Shown one piece after another: positions 34,579 to 35,009 of a DNA stretch of 35,009 nt (its first letter is position 1; every line of letters begins with the position of its first letter). The stretch comes from Ferruginibacter sp. (GTDB taxonomy: Bacteria > Bacteroidota > Bacteroidia > Chitinophagales > Chitinophagaceae). Position numbers and translations under genes: made by a program. The notes beneath the pieces are model-generated. The model ran no database searches and was not told where the DNA came from. It saw only the letters and a program-made list of their open reading frames with translations. The stretch covers positions 1 to 35,009 of the forward strand of contig NZ_JACMOO010000343.1 of the NCBI RefSeq assembly GCF_014377975.1, in the 5' to 3' direction.

Positions 34579-34614
34579 AAAAAAGCTACAGGTAGAAATG
34601 CTTGTAGCTTTTTT
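34579..34614 (+). terminator. Rho-independent terminator after rny
   Basis: AAAAAAGCTACA (34579-34590) pairs perfectly with TGTAGCTTTTTT (34603-34614) over 12 bp with a 12-base loop, 18 bases after the rny stop. The stem core is GCTACA/TGTAGC and the T run is part of the stem. The A/T symmetry means it could also work in the reverse direction. Confidence 0.85.
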
Positions 34615-34644
34615 GGGGTTCAGTAGGTACGGGGCACTTTGACT

Positions 34645-35009
34645 ATGACGGGCAGGAAGTACCAGGCTTGTACTGATTCGTACCGATACGGCTTCAACGG
34701 CAAGGAGAAATCAGACGAAGTTTATGGAGAAGGGAATGCTTATGATTTTGGTGCAAGGATTTTAGACCCCCGTTTAGGAAGATGGCTCGGTGTTGACCCT
34801 TTACAAATAAAATACCCTTTTTCCAGCCCTTTTGCTTTTGCATTAAATACACCTATCCAGGCAAAAGACCCTGATGGGAAACTCGTCATCTTTATTAATG
34901 GACAGCATGGCGGAACAGCATATAAAGGTTATTGGGAGGGGTTTGATGATAAGGTAATGAAAAGAATTGGCGATAAAAAGCCAAGGTATTATGATGGGGC
35001 ACTTGGAGG
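34645..35009 (+). CDS. Orphan RHS core and tip fragment, open at the window edge
   Basis: From the ATG at 34645 the frame runs to the window end without a stop (121 codons visible). It reads MTGRKYQACTDSYRYGFNGK, then GNAYDFGARILDPRLGRWLGVDPL, YPFSSPFAFALNTP and DPDGK, which is the RHS-repeat-associated core domain at the C-terminal end of RHS/YD-repeat proteins. After DPDGK begins a variable tip (LVIFINGQHGGTAYKGYW and further Gly/Tyr-rich sequence), normally the toxin or effector part. There is an in-frame stop at 34624 and no YD repeats upstream, because the rny terminator ends at 34614. So this is a detached 3' piece of an rhs gene, either a displaced tip or a remnant. Its GC content is slightly higher than its neighbours. 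Confidence 0.82.
   Translation, partial: MTGRKYQACTDSYRYGFNGKEKSDEVYGEGNAYDFGARILDPRLGRWLGVDPLQIKYPFSSPFAFALNTPIQAKDPDGKLVIFINGQHGGTAYKGYWEGFDDKVMKRIGDKKPRYYDGALG

Noticed and set aside
1..35009. tRNA, rRNA, CRISPR array or intact insertion sequence
   Set aside because: By eye I found no cloverleaf with a GGTTC-A arm and CCA end, no regularly spaced repeats, no transposase gene and no paired terminal repeats with target duplications.

Overview
The window is AT-rich DNA from a member of the Bacteroidota, most likely a Chitinophagaceae-like free-living bacterium (inference from gene content, not a database match). The evidence is: -7 promoter boxes of the TAnnTTTG type just upstream of several starts, the ubiE-porT gene pair, a secreted protease with a type IX secretion (T9SS) C-terminal sorting domain, a Bacteroidota-type dihydroorotase (DDQVHFREPG), and an RHS core fragment of the kind scattered through these genomes. 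Most of it is chromosomal core. I see no phage, integron, CRISPR array, intact insertion sequence, tRNA or rRNA.

Layout. 0-3.4 kb: tail of a CoA-binding protein, a small secreted protein, a T9SS metzincin-like protease and a YkuK-type RNase H-like protein. 3.6-5.9 kb: engB diverging from ubiE/menG and porT, with promoter boxes on both sides. 6.3-13 kb: pyrC, a MutS-family ATPase, an MsbA-like ABC exporter and comM/yifB. 13-19.5 kb: surface-glycan genes (sugar-nucleotide epimerase, four glycosyltransferases on alternating strands) bounded on the right by a second ABC exporter. 19.7-22.7 kb: DUF983 membrane protein, a UbiA-like protein, and two overlapping PAP2 phosphatases. 23.3-25.7 kb: thiolase and pyrD. 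25.7-27.7 kb: a decayed zone with a TerC-family pseudogene (three frameshifts), intact rsmE, and broken small coding stretches that may be a dead toxin-antitoxin pair. 27.7-34.6 kb: dnaB, then divergently pheT, a small coiled-coil gene, zapA and rny. The end of the window holds an RHS core/tip fragment without the body of the protein.

Working together: PorT is a T9SS component and the metzincin is a probable T9SS client. The epimerase, glycosyltransferases and MsbA-like exporters fit lipopolysaccharide or capsule assembly. pyrC and pyrD belong to pyrimidine synthesis. dnaB, pheT, zapA, rny and rsmE are replication, translation, division and RNA housekeeping.

The most interesting non-coding signal is the 498-base gap between dnaB and pheT. 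It carries two perfect DnaA boxes (TTATCCACA, TTATACACA), a third with one mismatch, a 12-base palindrome and three phased TTATTAAC words. This could be a replication origin or a DnaA-controlled regulatory region. I found no convincing wholly new multi-gene system; the other leads are a hairpin-forming direct repeat near 22.9-23.0 kb, an unassigned coiled-coil partner candidate for ZapA, and the orphan RHS tip.
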